DNA of 64,000 nt from Grifola frondosa (taxonomy: Eukaryota > Basidiomycota > Agaricomycetes > Polyporales > Grifolaceae). The notes under the pieces are model-generated. The model was not told where the DNA came from, did no database searches, and was given only the letters and a program-made list of their open reading frames with translations. The position numbers were made by a program, and so were the translations under genes. Shown here in pieces: positions 12,801 through 25,700 of this stretch. Numbering within the stretch: position 1 is the first letter of the stretch; the number at the start of each line of letters is the position of its first letter. The stretch lies in contig LUGG01000013.1 in NCBI GenBank assembly GCA_001683735.1, forward strand, positions 1,054,001 through 1,118,000, given 5' to 3'.

Positions 12801-13992
12801 GATAGGCAAACGATACCATGACTCCAAACTCAAACTTTTCCTTAGCCTCATATCCTGGTACGTTGAGCAGTGTTCTCCCGGGGATCGTGACTGCCTCCAC
12901 CTGACAATTTGAAACAGAGTGTATAGCCCGATATTACGAAGCCAAGAATGTGATGGGTACCTCTAAGTTTGAAAGGGTGGTGTTCATCTTGACACACCAG
13001 TTTACAAGGCGATTGGCTCTGTAGATGATACCGTCTTCGTGTAAGAGACAAAAAGTCTCTACCACAGCTTTAGACAAACGCTGGTGGAGAATATCACAAA
13101 GACCAGTTTGTAGATTGAGTACAAGAATGACATACCTCGTCCATAGTGAACGCCGTACGTGTCCAGTCATAACTACCGCCCAGGCGTCGTAGTTGGTTGG
13201 TGATGCGTGCTTGATACCTAGATTATAATGAAAGAGTTATTGACGTTAACATGAAAACTGAGTTAACACGCACTCGTTCTTCCAGTCCATGACAGTCTCT
13301 AGAAACTTTTCACGACCGAGGTCATGGCGGGTCTTACCTGTGGCTCTGTAAAGCGGTTTTCCACCACAGATTGGGTGGATATGCCGGCATGGTCAAATCC
13401 AGGGACGAAAAGAGTGGTCCTTCCAAGCATACGATTCCTTGCAGACAATTAATATAATTCCGTTCAAATACTATCAACTCACCATCGGATCAAGCCGTCC
13501 TGAATTGCAGTAGTCAACGCATGACCGATATGAAGGCTGCCCGTAACGTTTGGAGGGGGACAAGGGATGACGAAGACATCCTTTGACACGGGTCTTCCCT
13601 GCGGTGTAAGCCTAGGTAGGAAGAATCCTTGAGCCTCCCACCAATCGTACCAAGCTGACTCGACGGCCTCGGGATTGTATCCACTAGCCATCGGCTGCGA
13701 AAGATCTGTAGAGGGGGTTAAGCCACCACTCCCAACTATTCCAGAAGCCTACTCGAGTCGCACCCTTCTTTTCGCCTTGAGGTGTAGTATTCACAAACAC
13801 CTCTTCTTCATTAGCAATCTTTGCAGCTGGAGTCTTCTTCTTCGAGCCACCAGCGGACGGGACGGGCTTCGAGGATTTCGCAGCTAACTTCGCAAGTTTT
13901 TCCTGTCGCTTTGCCTCTTTCTTAGCGGCACTCTTCGTTTGAGGAGCATCTAATGACGCCTCTTCTAAAGCTGCAACTGCACTTTCGGACAT
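9845..13992 (-). CDS. VAS1: valyl-tRNA synthetase
   Basis: Class I aminoacyl-tRNA synthetase charging tRNA-Val; in fungi one gene often serves cytosol and mitochondria. The ATG at 13992 gives [18 protein letters not shown], then a Lys/Ala-rich extension typical of eukaryotic enzymes. After an intron comes [20 protein letters not shown], whose Met could serve as an alternative start. Signature HIGH is in [19 protein letters not shown] (about 13530) and KMSKS in [17 protein letters not shown] (about 11420). The editing domain lies between them. The anticodon-binding domain ([20 protein letters not shown]) and the C-terminal coiled arm ([19 protein letters not shown]) follow. The last exon reads [18 protein letters not shown] and ends at the TGA 9845-9847. 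The gene has many introns of 45-65 nt. I saw no certain frame break. Confidence 0.95.
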
Positions 13993-16665
13993 GTTGGACG
14001 ATGGCCTGGAGCAATTGATGATTAAAATGAACGTTTGAACGTTGTGGTGATCGAGTGAGTCGATCGGCCGAGTCACCTCGAGTCACTCACTGTATAGACT
14101 ATTTGCATCTGTGTGGATTCTGTGGCAACTTGACTACTAATCCAATGCTGTACAAGTTTTGTAGCGCATGGCCAAAACAAGATAACATCAACATCATGGC
14201 CCGAATATTGCAATAGGATGAATATCGCACCGGACTGTGGCGCGACCGTTGGCACGACTGTGGCTTGTGACTCGATCATGTGGCCTGTGACTTGCGCGGT
14301 CTCAGACCGTTCGTCCGATGAGACACGTACCACCAGATTGAGGTGAGTAATATTACTGTGCATGGGCGTCAATAGGACTAGTGTCATCTCATTTAATTTG
14401 CAACCTTTACAGGTGCAGCGTGTATAGGGCCTGCACAGTGACACTACCCACCAGACTGCGTTTGTAATTTTTATAGATTATGCGCACTGATGACCGGCCC
14501 TGCAATACATTCATTGAATCATTTATACGGATTCACTGTACCAGCTGGCGCCCAGTGAGCTTTGGTCACATGCAGGAAGTCCCTCGCGTTCAAAGGGAAT
14601 GGAACTCAGAAGGATCGTGCGCTGAAGCACTTTTATCTCGACCTGCATGGTATGTCTATTATTGCATCTCGCTCAGGCGTCTAAAGCTCAATGTTGGCTT
14701 AGTGTCATGTACAGATGCGGAACTCATCCACGAGGACTCTACTTTCGACGGTCTGTATCATGTGCAGGACAACAAGGGTTCTATCGAGAAGCTGCTAGCC
14801 ATGGTGCTTTACGTTTAGCATCACTACGTCAACAGTACTCTGGGCGAGTGGAGCATAAACATCATATGCACCCTTCAAATCTGGCACTCCGGCACGTACC
14901 TCCCGTCGTACGCTCTCACAGTCGTCGTCTTCCACGTCTACTCGAAGGCCGAGGTCACACGTTGTACCTGGATGCATGTTTTCGCCGGGATGGAGCTCAT
15001 CGCTGTCATTTCCGGCATGATCGACTTCCATGCACGCATTTGGAGTTCTCCAGGGGCCGGGTCGTGCGGGTTGACAGTTGCCAGGCTCACGTCATGGTCA
15101 GCGTCTGGAGGAGCGTGTCCATGGAGGAACAATTTTTATCCTCTTGGCCCACATCACGTCTACGACTGAACTGTGATCCCTCTGTCCTCCGGTGTGGAGA
15201 ATGGCGTCTGGGTGCTGAAATTCACGACATGGGCGCAGCACGAGGAGCGGCAGGGCTACCTGTGCAAATTGCAGTTTGACGGGGAGCGCGGGAACCAGTA
15301 ACATCACGAACAGGGACATATGCAGTGTCCTGTAAGTGACTTTGTTCGCTCCGCCATGCGTGGTCTAATCCTTCTTTGAGGCTTAGTGCGCAATCATGTG
15401 GGAATCCAAAGTCTGCGGTGAAGTCAAGCTCAAGATGACATTCAAGACTGGCAAGGATCAGTGGAGGTGTAACATTAAATAGCAATTTTTGTCTCTGGAG
15501 CTGACCTCAGTCATCTGCTCAGCGCGTAATCGTCTGCGACATGGGATGTAATGTTTGTCATGCGCACCGACATCCGTGGCATCAAAGTCGACCTCGCAAG
15601 CTCTCGTGCGCCTTTGATCACGAACGCAGAGTACAGCAGATCCTCAGTGGCATCGATGTTTATGGATCCTAAGACACTTTGAGAGGCAACAAGCTTCCTG
15701 GGTCCATCGACTGTAGCGAGCTGCTGCATGAACTCCAAGCGTTCGAGGGAATTTGGAAGTACTCTTACCCCAGAATGTAGACGCATGCTCTGGCCAAACC
15801 AATCTTCAATATCCACAGCGCCCTTCTGTTTGAGCTCCGACTTCAGGGACAAAAAGCCGTAGTTGCTTCCCCGTCGGAGCAGTGCCAGCCTGAGCGCGCT
15901 CAGAGCCAGGTTGACTCGACCATCCCGTTAGTGATGCTATTTTTCATGATTTATTAAAGCTCGTACCCCTTTTATTTGTCAGTCATTGAGAACGAGAAGA
16001 ACGAAGGAGTGGTGCACTATATTTTGCACAGTGACGTGCGGACCAATGATGATTGTATTACAGACAGTACCTACGTGCTGCACAACGGAACGGCATGTGC
16101 ATCAAGAAAGGCGGCAAAGCCCAAGAGCAGTGGTGTCGACACAGCTGACACGTACAGCATTGCATCCGCAATGACGACAGGAATGTGATAGTCTCCCTTC
16201 GTGCTGCACCTGCATTCCCCTACGTCGACAGCAATTGCTCTAAGTTTCTTGGGCGGCATCTTGTATGCTCCCCTTTTTCTTGGACTTTGGCCTTAGTTGA
16301 CTTACACGCTACGGTACGATATGTTTCATTAGGTGATCCAGCTATATACATCATATTATGTGTAATATATAATGCTTTTTATGTTACTTTTTGAGTTGGA
16401 GTTGTACCCTTATCTCGAATTGCGGTGGCTACTGCCTCTTCGCTCCTTTGAGATTTGGATCTGATCGACTTGCTCTAGCTCGACCTGAGATTCTACATGA
16501 TCTTCGGAAGCATATCTTTCTGTGCGATAATAACGTCTCATAGATACAGTCGCGGAAGCAAACCGAGTACGTCACAATAGCCCATGAATTGAGCGAAACT
16601 CTACAGTGGTCAAAAGTACACATCGAGCAAAAGAGATACAAGTAAGTATATGCTGCATGTTCAAC
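13993..16665. other. 2.7 kb without a recognised gene
   Basis: The first 200-300 bp probably include the VAS1 promoter. Between about 14480 and 15850 both strands have fairly long open frames owing to high GC. The most protein-like are on the minus strand: 15511-15852 plus an upstream extension (balanced composition, SMRLHSGVRVLPNSLERLEF) and 14795-15031 (acidic, ends VDVVMLNVKHHG). On the plus strand, 15976-16188 is another short frame. None resembles a family I can name, and no complete exon chain could be built. From about 16300 to 16430 the DNA is AT-rich. Confidence 0.4.
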
Positions 16666-18331
16666 TCAGTGCGCCTTCGACAGGACACTCTTCCGACCCT
16701 GCCCAATCTTGCCCGTGCAAACGTCCTCGATCAACGCCACGGCCTGCATAGCCGAGCCGAAGGAGAGTGTGAAGCCAGAGCCGCCGTGGCCGTAACAATG
16801 CACGATCTTGCTGCTCGACCCGTCTTCGTGGAGGCGGCGCTCGTTGTCGACGCGAATGGATTTCTGGCGGAACGGCCGCAGACCCTGCACAAGCGGGACC
16901 TCGTCAAGCTCGGCATTCTCGAGCCCAGTGACGACTATCGAAGAGTGAGAAGTAAGTTCAACCGATTGGCGTGATAAACGTACAGTTGTTGCAGCGCGCC
17001 CTCATGTTCTTGACGAGCTGACTCTCCATGGTGAGGTCAAGGTTCTCCTCATGAGGCTCGACAGAGCCGCCAAGCAAGAGAATCTGGTCATTTCTGGAGA
17101 AAACGTATAAATTCTATGGTGTGAAGTTGAGTCTCGGATTCGGACAAACCTGGGCACGATGAAGACGATATTGTCCATCTTCTCGGTATCAGTGTTGCTC
17201 ACAGCCAGGACTTCCTTGATGATCGGGAACCGCTTGCCATCATTCTTGACGCGAATAAGACAGCCGCTTGAGAACGAAAGATGGTCAATTTGGGCGTCGA
17301 GGCTTAAGGGCTGCCTAGACTCACCGAATGGGGTAAACGGAATCGTCCTGAGCCAACTCACGGGAACCGAGGCCAGTAGCATTCAAGATGACATCTGCCT
17401 GATACTTCTCCAACAACTCGTGCTCCAGTTTCAGGAGATCAGTCTTGATGGGGTCGATTCTCTTAACCTCAGCGCCTTTCAGTTGAACTAGCTCGTTCAA
17501 CCACACGAGGTAGGCGTCGGTATCAATCTGCGAAAGCCCATCAGCTCTCAAATACAATCAGAATTGAAAGATCCACACGTACGACAGGGGCTTCGTGTCG
17601 GTAGGCATCTGCGACGCCTGCGTTCTGGTTGACGCGGTGGCGCTCGATGAGCTTGGGGTTGTGCAGGAACCCGGGAAGGCCCAGCTTCTGGATCTCGTCC
17701 ATCTTCTGGGCCTGTCCCTTCATGCTCGCGTCATGGAGGTCGTGTGTGAAGAAGAAGTTGGCTATCTGAATCTGGATGCCGTGATGCAATTCTCCGTGTT
17801 TCTCGACCAGATCGGTGAAAACGTCCCTGAAAAGTTGTATCTGATCTGAGGAACTGCAATGCACGGCAGAGGGGATTAACCCGCACCTGGAGATCTGGCA
17901 CCAAATCTTGGATTTGTCGATGGACACCTCGTCAGTGTGCTGACCGCAGACAGCAGGAGGGTATTCCCATCTAATCAGACGGCGTTAGGAACATGGACGA
18001 TGGAAGAGTTGAAAAGGGGGACTTACAGAGCACCAGCTATTTGGCCAGTCACGCGTGGTTCAGCAGGTGCATACCTGTCTGATATAACGGTAACCCTGTA
18101 TCCCATATCGAGGAGAAGCCAGGCATTTCTGTACATGGCGAAATATAAGAAAATAAAATCTGAAATATTGAGTCCTGATACATACGTGAGGGCAGTGACG
18201 CTGCCGCCGATGATGAGAATGTGTTTTCCCGTGGGAGTAGCACTGGGGGGAGGGGTGGAGGACACCTGAAGGTAGGTCCAAGTCCTGTTGGGAACGAGGT
18301 AGACATTCTGCGTAAGCTCCGCGTTAGACAT
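16666..18331 (-). CDS. D-amino-acid oxidase
   Basis: FAD flavoenzyme that oxidises D-amino acids to keto acids, ammonia and hydrogen peroxide, normally in peroxisomes. The ATG at 18331 gives MSNAELTQNVYLVPNRTW; this N-terminal extension precedes the Rossmann motif. The dinucleotide fold reads HILIIGGSVTALT then, after an intron, NAWLLLDMGYRVTVISDRYA. Later segments: YRHEAPVV, IDTDAYLVWLNELVQLKGAE, ADVILNATGLGSRELA, NDQILLLGGSVEPHEENLDL, and the C-terminal GHGGSGFTLSFGSAMQAV, which closes the FAD site in this family. The usual glycine motif GxGxxG appears as GGSVTA, with Ser and Ala at two of the glycine positions; this is odd. The protein ends VLSKAH, which is not a canonical peroxisomal targeting tripeptide. 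Several introns of about 50 nt interrupt it. It could also act on D-aspartate; the sequence alone does not settle substrate. Confidence 0.92.
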
Positions 18332-21300
18332 GATGTTCTATTGCTGAATAGAAAGAAGATGCAACTGTAGGTTGATTGAGATGAATCGAGGATGAGGGGA
18401 TGATGCTGGAGAGGAAGTTGATGTCCTCAGCCTTTATAGAGTTGTTGTGTGCGTTCGTTTGGAGCGTGGACTGTGCAAATAAAGTCCACAGGATGTCTTC
18501 TTTGCACTGCACACGGTTTTTGCATCATGCGGCGAAGTACGACCGGGACAGCGGGGGACCGAAAATTAGGCGACGGCTTCAGGGGAAGGGGAAGGAAGTG
18601 TCGTCTGACTTCCGCAGAAGTCGGCATGAATTTTTTGCTTCACATCATCTCTACTAATTCCATTGAATTCGACTGGGTCGCGCCGACTGCTAAGAGCACT
18701 TACATAGACTCAAGACGAAACTAGAATTTTGGCCCAACATATGTCTCCTGATGTAAATTGATTCACGCGGCAACGACAAGTATCAGTGCAAGTTGCTCAA
18801 TTTAGATTTTACGTATCTCGACACACTGGGTTATTCTGAGTTGGCATCCAGAACTTTTTGTTGCAACGTGCGACAGTCGAACCTTGAGAGATCAGAATGA
18901 GTGGAAGATCGGAGGATTAATTGAAATCGAAATGGATATGAGACTTACAGATCAGATGCGCAGCGATCAGGGAACCGTCTGAGATGGGCCGTAAGGAACA
19001 ATGAGGAAAACTTACGGAGCCTCCGTTTGTCCGGCGCTGCCATCACTCCCGCCTGTCGCGGGCCCCATTCGACTTACGGTCTGGAGCTCCCGAGATGTTA
19101 GCGACGGACATTGTTGAGTCGGGGTCCGGCGCGACGGCGCTCATTGCCAACACGGTATGCGGGATTCCGCTGAACAATCAAATATTGCAGATGCTGTGTG
19201 ATGGCAGGTAGTAGGGACCCTTGAACTCCCATATCACCCCCGAATGTCGCCCTCGTGGTCACGATTGGGAGTATTGCCTGATCTAGGCTGCCCTGGCCTT
19301 AAAAAAAATCATCCACTGCGGCACATGAACTCGGACTTTTGTGAGATTTTGATGGAAGAAACTGTCAGCGGCGGTATATACACATACGCCTGAGGTCAAC
19401 GTTTGAGGGAGAGATGCTCCGATCGGGTGATCGGCAAGTTGCCCAATGCGGTAACCCAACGCCACAAGCTATGGACTGTCGCCAAGCTCAAGTCACGTAA
19501 ATGTTCTACCGCGCACGCTGTGAGAATCACTCCATAATATTATCTCAGCTATTTCAAGCATTTCAGAATCCATCGATTTTCTAAATGTGGCTTGAAATAC
19601 AAATGCTGGTTCTTCTTCCCTGAGGTGTCGACACCCGGGGTGCCATCTGTCCAAAATTTGCTGAACGTGTCGCCGGCATACGCAGCAATTGGAATTTAAT
19701 GGAAAGCCATTTGACATGGATGGCATGCACTTCCATCATGCTTATTTCAGTTTATGGGAGATTTCCTACCAGGCTCAGATCAGCTGCCGCATCCATAGCC
19801 GAGCGGTTGTCACCTTTAGTCGTCAGACATTCGTCTTTCGCCGTGCTCGGGATCCCGTGGCGACGCAGGGGCGCCAGGATCACAGCGTCGGAAACTGGCC
19901 CCGACGATTCCATGAATCAGTGGACATTGCTGAGCGCTTGCATTTGTGCAAGACAGCATTAAACTTCTGGCGTGATTGTCGTGATTGATTTGGATCCAGG
20001 CAACTCTAGAAATCAGTTCCGCGTAGTGTATTCACATATTCCATGTAGAAACGTGCATCACGGGTGCGCGCTGCGACTCAGAGCAAATCACAAAGTCATC
20101 CCCATCATGCCAGGTTTCTTCACTGGCGCCCACCGCTCCAAGCAAAAGTAGAATAGCAAGAAGTCCAGAGGGGTAACCGTGTCATGAATTCTAGAACACA
20201 TTCTAGATCTTCCGCTCCGACAAACAGGAAGCTTTCCTGTGGGGGCATACAATGAAGGCACGCATGAAATATATTCTGTCGCATTTACTCGTACAATGTC
20301 ACGCCCACGGCCCTCAATACACCCAGCACAAACGACTACGTTCACTTTTTATCCCACGACCCGCTACCTCAATCTACCTCTTCGAGTCACAACAGTGGCA
20401 AAAATAATACAAGCACTGCCTCCGGTCTGGAGCATGTCCCCCAGCGGATTGTGTCCGGCGAAGGCCGAGGGGGAGGGCGCCCAAGGGAAGGACTTTCTGA
20501 AGCGAGCCAGCAGAAGGCGAGAATAGTATCTGTTGACACGAACGAACGCCTATTCAGCACGCGGTGGTGAGCGGCCATAACGCGAATCAGTGTACACCCA
20601 GAACACGGCAACAAAAAGAGCAGCACAGGCTGTGGGACACGGGGAGGTTAACATGGCGTACTGAAGCAAAAGGATTCTCATTTAGGCATCGCGAGCAACG
20701 CAATTCTATTCAGGTCGCCTCGGGAAAAGTGAGTCCGAACTGCAAGACCAAACGAGCCGGTCGTTCTCTCATGCCTTCTGGTAGAAGAGCCTGTCGCCGA
20801 GACGTGAGCGTCAAGATAGATGCCGCTGAGCGAGTCGCAGACAGAAGTTGCGGTGGGCACGAGGTACCGGTTCTAACAGCGGAAATCAATGTATTCGCAT
20901 ATAAGTTTGCAAACAAGGAAATTCTGTGCAGCAAATAGACGCAGATACCAACGGCCGAGGAGCGCTCCAAGACATGAACATCCGTTACAGAGCCGTGTGG
21001 GTCGACTGGTTCGATGTATTACCGAGAGAGAAGAAAACCTCGTCTGATAGTTTGGGATTCGTAGTCGGTGCGGCCCGCATCCCTGGGCGCATAGACGTCC
21101 TTCTCTCCGATCCGGAGGTGATCAAAGAGCCGAAGAACCGTGAAGTTTCTCCGTCCCATACATTTCTCATCAGTAACACTTCGGATGAGGTCTACGACCA
21201 AAGTAGGACAACCTTCTGCGCCGATGCGGTAGAATGCCGCGATAATTACACATTGCTCCCGACTACATATAACCACAAAGAATTGGTCAGCGGTTCCCGG

Positions 21301-22725
21301 AGCTCGTCAATAGCATGGGAGAAGGGGATTGCATTGTAAACCGACGGTCATTCGATAGACGTGAGTTGGCCTTACAAACCTGTCAGCCGGATTGCATTAG
21401 AATTGAAAGCACAGACTGGTTGGAATCGGAGTTGAGACATAACGGTCTGCGATCACGCCGGCAGGTCATGTGGAGATGGCGGAGCACAGGCGTGTCACCA
21501 CGTAACAAGATAGGTAATAGGATATCTAAAGAAACCAGAGACAGCACGGGAAGCAAATAACAGTCAGCTGCTTCTCATGTAGACAAGACATTACGCAGAC
21601 GATGGCGTAACTTCGCACGAGTGCGCAACAGAGCACGTTGCTGACGATACTTCCCGAGAGATGCGAGATGAGGAAATAAACGTGCTCTTGCATAGTATCG
21701 CCAAGCCAATAGACAACTGCGCAACTCACTGTAGCCATCATGCATCAAATCTTGTACTCTGAACAGAAATCGGGTGGAACGTTGATATGCAGATCGGAAC
21801 TTCTGTGGGTCTGCTATGAGTACGTTGTCGCCGAGCAGGTCAGATGAATCAGGTACTTCCACGTAATATGGTCCTAGGGCCAATCAATACAACACCGAGC
21901 TTCTCAGCTGTTGAAGCTGAGCACTGAAGCTTGGAGAAGCACTTTCTCGCGTATGTGCGAACTATCGACAAGCGTTGGGTAGGCGAACAGCGGAAACATT
22001 GCAGTTCCGTTTCCGTAAGCAACACATAGATGGTCGCCAAGTATCCTTCGCTACCGGCGTCGTGATCACTCAGAACGGGGAGGGCTAGGAGCATGCAACA
22101 AGGACACAAGACTCAAATGACACTCACAAGCTCGTCAGCTCATATACTGTCCCGATAATACATGCACACAGCAATCAAGAGACAAAGCAGGTCTACGCAG
22201 CGTGTTGCAGAGGGTATTGTCGATAAGTAATCCGAATACATTGCATGATCAACGTTTGGTGTTGCTGAAGAATCGCGGCCTCAAGTAATCTGAGAATGAT
22301 GCCGCAAGGTTTCAGCTTCTCTTGAAACTGCCGTATGTCGATTCCATGTTCATAGACAAATTCTGGTCGAGCTCTGAGAAAGCAGCCTAAAGCATACCTG
22401 AAGCAGTGTCATCGCATGAGTGGCTGACGGCCGTTTATCTGATAAGATAACGCTGCAGGACTTGACTCGACAAAATTCATTCAGATTTGCTCGATGTCTA
22501 ATACCACTGTGGACAACTACACTCGCTCGCTCAACTGCGGACCAGGAAGCATTTTCGAAGAATTTGGCAGCTGCGTAAAGTAGGGTTTTTGAACAGGTGA
22601 GAAATATTCGTTGCTTTGTTCGTTAGGGCTGGAGATCTCATGTGCACCGACAGACAACCTTCTGTGGTCAGTTTGTTTGGCCTGCACACGCGTGCTCCCA
22701 TTATGCTTACATGGAATGCAGGACC
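18332..22725. other. 4.4 kb gene-poor region
   Basis: No gene could be assembled. The right part (about 21000-22110, minus strand) has several overlapping short frames with membrane-protein character (for example ATVSCAVVYWLGDTM near 21730) that hint at a decayed multi-pass membrane protein of a type frequent in polypores, but frames shift repeatedly and no exon chain closes. The remaining short frames on both strands (20239-20526, 20564-20938, 20926-21339 on the plus strand) have no recognisable motif. The last few hundred bases should include the promoter of the FGAM synthase gene. Confidence 0.4.
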
Positions 22726-25700
22726 ATGTTGGTACTCCACGGATCATCATATCTCTCGCAATCAAAGCGGGATATCCTCTTGAGGAACATTCAAAAAACT
22801 TGCTCGAAAGTCGCTTCAGTCGATGCAGTATATGTCCATCTCGTTGCCTGTCGCACTCCACAGGCGGAGGCGGAGCTTTCTCAGACAGGGTCACCTGTGC
22901 GAAATATCCTGAATCGACTACTGGATTACGGAGACGACATCAAACTATCTAGTACCGACAGTGCGTTACGTTTCCATCAGAACGTCGTCTACGTCCTGCC
23001 GAGGCCCTGGATCCGTATCTCCGTGGTCGAGCAAAGCCACCGATATCGCGACAATTTGCAAGCTGGAGGCTTACGTCGAGCGACTTGAGCGAGGAGTTGC
23101 TTTTGTGTTCTTGATGGACGGTACATCGGCCATCACGGCGGATGACTTGCTCCTGTTTTCCCATCTTATTCATGATCGCATGACTCAAATCGCACAGCTA
23201 TCCCTCCCAGAGCAAGATGCCATCTTCACGCACAAGGGTGCGAGCCCACTTCGCACGATCGACCTCCTCACTGGAACTTCTGGCCAAGATGGAGCTCGCG
23301 AGAAACTTGTTGCTGCGAACAAAGAGCTTGGACTTGCCCTCTCTCAGGACGAGATAGACTATCTCGTCGACGCGTTCGTCTCAGGAGCGTCTCCAATAAA
23401 TCGTAACCCCACGGATGCTGAGCTATTCATGTTTGCACAAGTGAACTCCGAGCACTGCAGACATAAGATCTTTAATGCATCCTGGACAATTGACGGCAAG
23501 CTTCAGGATACCTCGCTATTCCATATGATTCGTAACACCGAGAAGCTCAACGGCACGGGTACGATCTCTGCCTACTCCGACAACGCTGCCGTCTTTGAAG
23601 GTCACTCTGCTCCGCGCTTCACCGTCTCGTATTCCGCAGTCAGCGCCCCAAATCCTGGGATTAAACGTCTCTACCACGATCATGTTGAGGACATGCCTAT
23701 CCTCGTGAAGGTGGAGACGCATAATCATCCGACCGCTGTTTCGCCCTACCCTGGCGCTGCAACTGGTTCCGGCGGCGAGATCCGCGACGAGGGTGCAGTG
23801 GGGCGCGGTTCTAAACCCAAAGCTGGCCTAGCTGGCTTCACTGTCTCGAATCTTCTGATCCCAGGGTTCGAACAGCCATGGGAGACAGACTTCGGACGGC
23901 CCGCTCACATAGCATCTGCGCTAGACATTATGATCGAGGGCCCTCTTGGTGCGAGCGCGTTCAATAACGAGTTCGGCCGCCCTGCATTGACGGGTTATTT
24001 CCGTACGTTTGCGGAGAGTGTGCCAGTGCACGAAGACGGGCGAACCGAGATCAGGGGGTACCACAAGCCGATCATGATTGCTGGCGGCCTGGGTAATGTC
24101 CGGCCGCCTTTCGCGAGGAAGTCAAAAATATCGTCGGGGCCAAAATAGTTGTCCTTGGTGGCCCAGGATTGCTCATCGGGCTCGGCGGTGGGGCGGCCAG
24201 TAGTCAAGTGTCTGGGGCTGGCTCGGCCGAGTTGGACTTTGCTAGCGTGCAGAGGACAATGCGGAGATGCAGCGACGGTGTCAGCAGGTCATCGATGCCT
24301 GCGTGAACTTGGGCGACGACAACCCCATGCAATCCATCCACGATGTCGGCGCGGGAGGGCTTTCGAATGCGCTGCCTGAGCTTGTGCACGACTCGGGCTT
24401 AGGCGCCATGTTCGAAATCAGGGATGTACTCGTTGCGGACTCCAGCATGTCACCCATGGAGATCTGGTGCAATGAGAGCCAGGAGCGATATGTTCTCGCC
24501 ATCTCGCCTGATAAGGAGGCCCAATTCCGAGACCTTGCCCTTCGTGAGCGATGCCCATTCTCGATCGTGGGCGTCGCAACCACAGCGGACGAGCTCATTG
24601 TCACAGACCGCTTGCTCAAGCAGGATGTTATTCGGTTGAAGATGTCTACGCTGTTTGGGAAACCTCCTCGCATGCATCGTACGGACACGACAAGGGCTGT
24701 CTCTCACATCGAGTTTGACACCACCCTGAGCAAGTATCTGCCCAGCGTTGCGGCCCTTCCAGAGCGTTTGCCCAAGGCCATTGATCGTATTCTTCATCTT
24801 CCTTCCGTGGGCTCGAAGTCTTTCCTCATCACCATCGGTGATCGAACCATCACGGGACTCGTCACCCGGGATCAGATGGTAGGACCCTGGCAAGTACCGG
24901 TTGCAGATGTCGCTGTTACGCGCGCATCGTATGGGTTCAACGTCCGCCAGGGAGAAGCCATGACCATGGGAGAGCGCACCCCAATCGCCTTGCTCAATCC
25001 AGGTGCTTCTGCCCGGATGGCTGTAGCTGAATCCTTGACAAATCTCGCGGCCACCAACTTTGGTGATCTTGGGCGCGTGAAGCTTAGCGCGAATTGGATG
25101 TGTGCTGCATCAAAGATAGGCGAGGGCGCTGCACTGTACGAAGCTGTTAAGGCGGTCGGCATGGAGCTTTGTCCTGCGCTCGGCGTCGGCATCCCTGTAG
25201 GCAAGGATTCCATGTCCATGTCCATGAAGTGGAAGGAAGGAATCGAACAACGAGAAGTTAGCTCGCCACTTTCGCTTATCGTGACCGCCTTCGCTGCCGT
25301 TGAAGATGTCAGCAGAACGTGGACTCCACAGCTACGGACGGACGTGGGCGAGCCGACCGTACTGCTATTTTTTGATCTCGCAGGCGGCAAACAACGTCTT
25401 GGAGGATCAGCGCTCGCACAAGTCTTTAAAGAAGTTGGTTCTGAGACGCCTGACGTGGAGGATCCTAAGATTGTCAAGGCGTTCTTTGTCGGTTCTCAAA
25501 ATATCAGGACGAAGGAGCCCGGAGTTGTGCTTGCATATCACGACCGGTCCGACGGAGGCTTGTTCACAACATTGGCAGAGATGTCTTTTGCTGGACGGGC
25601 GGGTGTGCATGTCACCATTGATGAGATCTCCTCCACGCAGGACTATGTCTCTGCGTTGTTCAATGAGGAGTTAGGGGCTGTCATCCAGGTTCGTCAAGCA

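Noticed and set aside
21526..22109. Possible decayed multi-pass membrane protein
   Set aside because: Frames suggest it (YWLGDTM) but no exon chain closes and the resemblance is too short to annotate as a pseudogene.
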